This document shows, piece by piece, positions 62,622 through 64,000 of a DNA stretch of 64,000 bases (its first letter is position 1; each line of letters begins with the position of its first letter). A program made the position numbers and the translations under genes. The notes under the pieces were generated by a model. The model was not told the origin of the DNA, made no database searches, and was given only the letters and a program-made list of their open reading frames with translations. The stretch comes from Loxodes magnus (taxonomy: Eukaryota; Ciliophora; Karyorelictea; Loxodida; Loxodidae). The DNA is taken from NCBI GenBank assembly GCA_946699065.1, contig CAMPDV010000308.1, forward strand, positions 62,001 through 126,000, read 5' to 3'.

Positions 62622-63029
62622 ACAATTTTTAGTTTAATTGTGTTTTCTAATTATCATTAATAAAGATTTTTAAAAATGTTTAACTTTATTTTTATTCTAG
62701 ATATAACTTTTAATTTTTTTGATCTTAAATATTTCTAATATTTCAATATATCTATTTTAAACTAGATAAATTTTTTAATATTGCTATTTATTTTATTTTT
62801 TTATAAAGCATAATTAAACTTTAAGATTGTGCATTTTAAAACTGTGCTTTATCAAATAAAATAAATTTTTTGAATTATATTTTTTTGTAATTAAAATATA
62901 ATTTTCTTTCAACGAAATAAAGACTTATCAAATTATATTATAAGTTAGTATCATTAAAAATAAATAAATAATTAACTAAGAAATGTTTTATTAAATATAA
63001 TAAATTATCAAAACTATATTATATATAAT

Positions 63030-63770
63030 TGGAAAATTGCACCTAAGAAATAGACCTTTTTCGGCTCATTTAAAAAAAAGAGTAACAATCTAGCCTAACT
63101 GAATAAGAGCCGCAATAAATCTAAGAAATATAGTCGAAGTAAGCTTACATATAATCGGAGCAGCAAAGAGTATCAAATATCTAATACGAATTAAAATTAC
63201 AAAGATAAAGGATAGAAAAACTAGAAAACAAGCTAGAAAAATTGATTGAATAATTAGACCTATAATTCCCCTCTATTGAAGAATTACTAAGTAAAATCTA
63301 ATCATAAATAATAATTAAATTGGAATAAATTGATAAATAATTTTACGAAGTTTCTCAAATATTCCATTTCATTTTTCTAAATTTGAATATCAAATAAAGT
63401 AACTTTAAGAAAAATAAGTATAATAACAAGTGATGATCTAAAAATAATTTTATTAGTAATCAAATATCCCAGAGGAAATCGAATTGGAAATCTAATAACA
63501 AGAAACAAAGTAGATTAAATTCTATTGGAGAAAAATCCGGTGCTACATATGCTAAAGGAACCACTGCTGGAGAAATTGCTGAAAGAAACCAGAAATTGAA
63601 AGAACTAATAAGAATAAAATTTAGAAGAACTATTTCGCTTTTGACCAACAAGGACAGGATAAATTTACAGAAAGAAAATCTACAACTCAAAAGTTAACGA
63701 CTACAATAACGGGAGAATTAACCTGAAGGACAATTGGATTTCGGGAAGGAGACAAGGATGGCGGATTAGT
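63030..63770 (+). pseudogene. Coiled-coil ORF relic (arm B), start lost
   Basis: Counterpart of 20,855-21,590. The ATG is replaced by TTG context, and a 2-nt length difference in an A run near 63,075 shifts the N-terminal frame. The C-terminal part is more intact than in arm A (GTTAGEIAERNQKLKEL, then KENLQLKSQRLQQREN). Each arm has thus lost a different part. Confidence 0.4.
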
Positions 63771-64000
63771 GAAATCCTACGACATCCTTTAGTTTAGGAG
63801 AGAGCAGGAGAAAATGGAAGATATCTATAAAGTTCTCCCTAAGAATTACAAACTTAAATTTTTATTTTATTTAACTTAGAGTTAAATAAGTTTTTTAATT
63901 CAGTACAAAAATTTATTTAGTTCCTTAAATTGTTGTATTATGTTTTAGTAATTATATTTATTTTAAAATATAAATTATTTGCATATTTTACAAAATTTTT

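Larger units (their letters stand above)
43305..64000. repeat. Right arm (B) of the large direct duplication
   Basis: Second copy of the segment at 1-21,830, cut by the right window edge. Gene order and orientation are the same as in arm A. Long blocks (for example 49,740-51,790 against 5,400-7,450) are almost identical, while others (46.9-48.5 kb, 55.8-56.3 kb, 59.5-61.5 kb) carry many substitutions and indels. The uneven divergence suggests gene conversion or patchy selection on top of one duplication event. Confidence 0.95.

Overview
This window looks like an AT-rich ciliate nuclear genome that reads UAA and UAG as Gln and UGA as Trp, with UGA also ending genes. The best evidence is a LINE ORF2 at 28.1-32.4 kb: in-frame UGA falls exactly where the family has Trp (the ET-W endonuclease motif, the N-W-RPISL motif, and G-W before ADD), and many UAA/UAG codons fall at Gln-like positions. 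MORN repeats at 13.6-19.4 kb show the same. UAR=Gln with dual-use UGA is described for karyorelictean ciliates such as Loxodes; Condylostoma also reassigns all three stops. I infer a karyorelict-like ciliate but cannot name the species. Because all three stop codons can be sense, every frame is open. I therefore call genes only from conserved motifs, repeat periodicity, frame conservation between copies or coherent domain order. Several calls are deliberately low confidence.

Layout. Positions 1 to about 21.83 kb and 43.305 to 64.0 kb are two copies (arms A and B) of one segment in direct orientation. Both arms run off the window edges. Each arm carries, in order: the 3' part of a possible LRR-like plus-strand gene; a GC-richer block followed by a LINE-tail fragment; 2-3 kb of very AT-rich DNA; a few weak ORFs; a large minus-strand MORN/F-box/LRR gene (1,929 codons in A, 1,223 in B); a SINE-like element; and a coiled-coil ORF remnant. 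The arms differ by 15 units of a 47-residue MORN repeat, a ~1.2 kb retroelement insertion only in B, a ~230 bp indel, and an uneven scatter of substitutions.

The 21.8-43.3 kb spacer is retroelement-rich. It holds a near-complete LINE on the minus strand (ORF1 713 aa coiled coil; ORF2 1,436 aa with APE endonuclease, reverse transcriptase, CCHC knuckle and an acidic tail). It also holds a decayed second LINE on the plus strand with a 557 bp element inserted in it, LINE 3' ends with hairpins and (TTTA)n tails, a decayed zinc-knuckle ORF1/gag-like gene, and an 822 bp ORF1-only element flanked by a perfect 17 bp target-site duplication.

A ~315 bp SINE-like family (four copies, three independent insertions) has perfect 15-16 bp target duplications at two sites. 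The elements fit a trans-mobilisation network: the LINE supplies reverse transcriptase and endonuclease, and the SINE-like, ORF1-only and LINE-tail fragments look like its clients. The MORN/F-box/LRR gene is the one host-type gene I am confident of.
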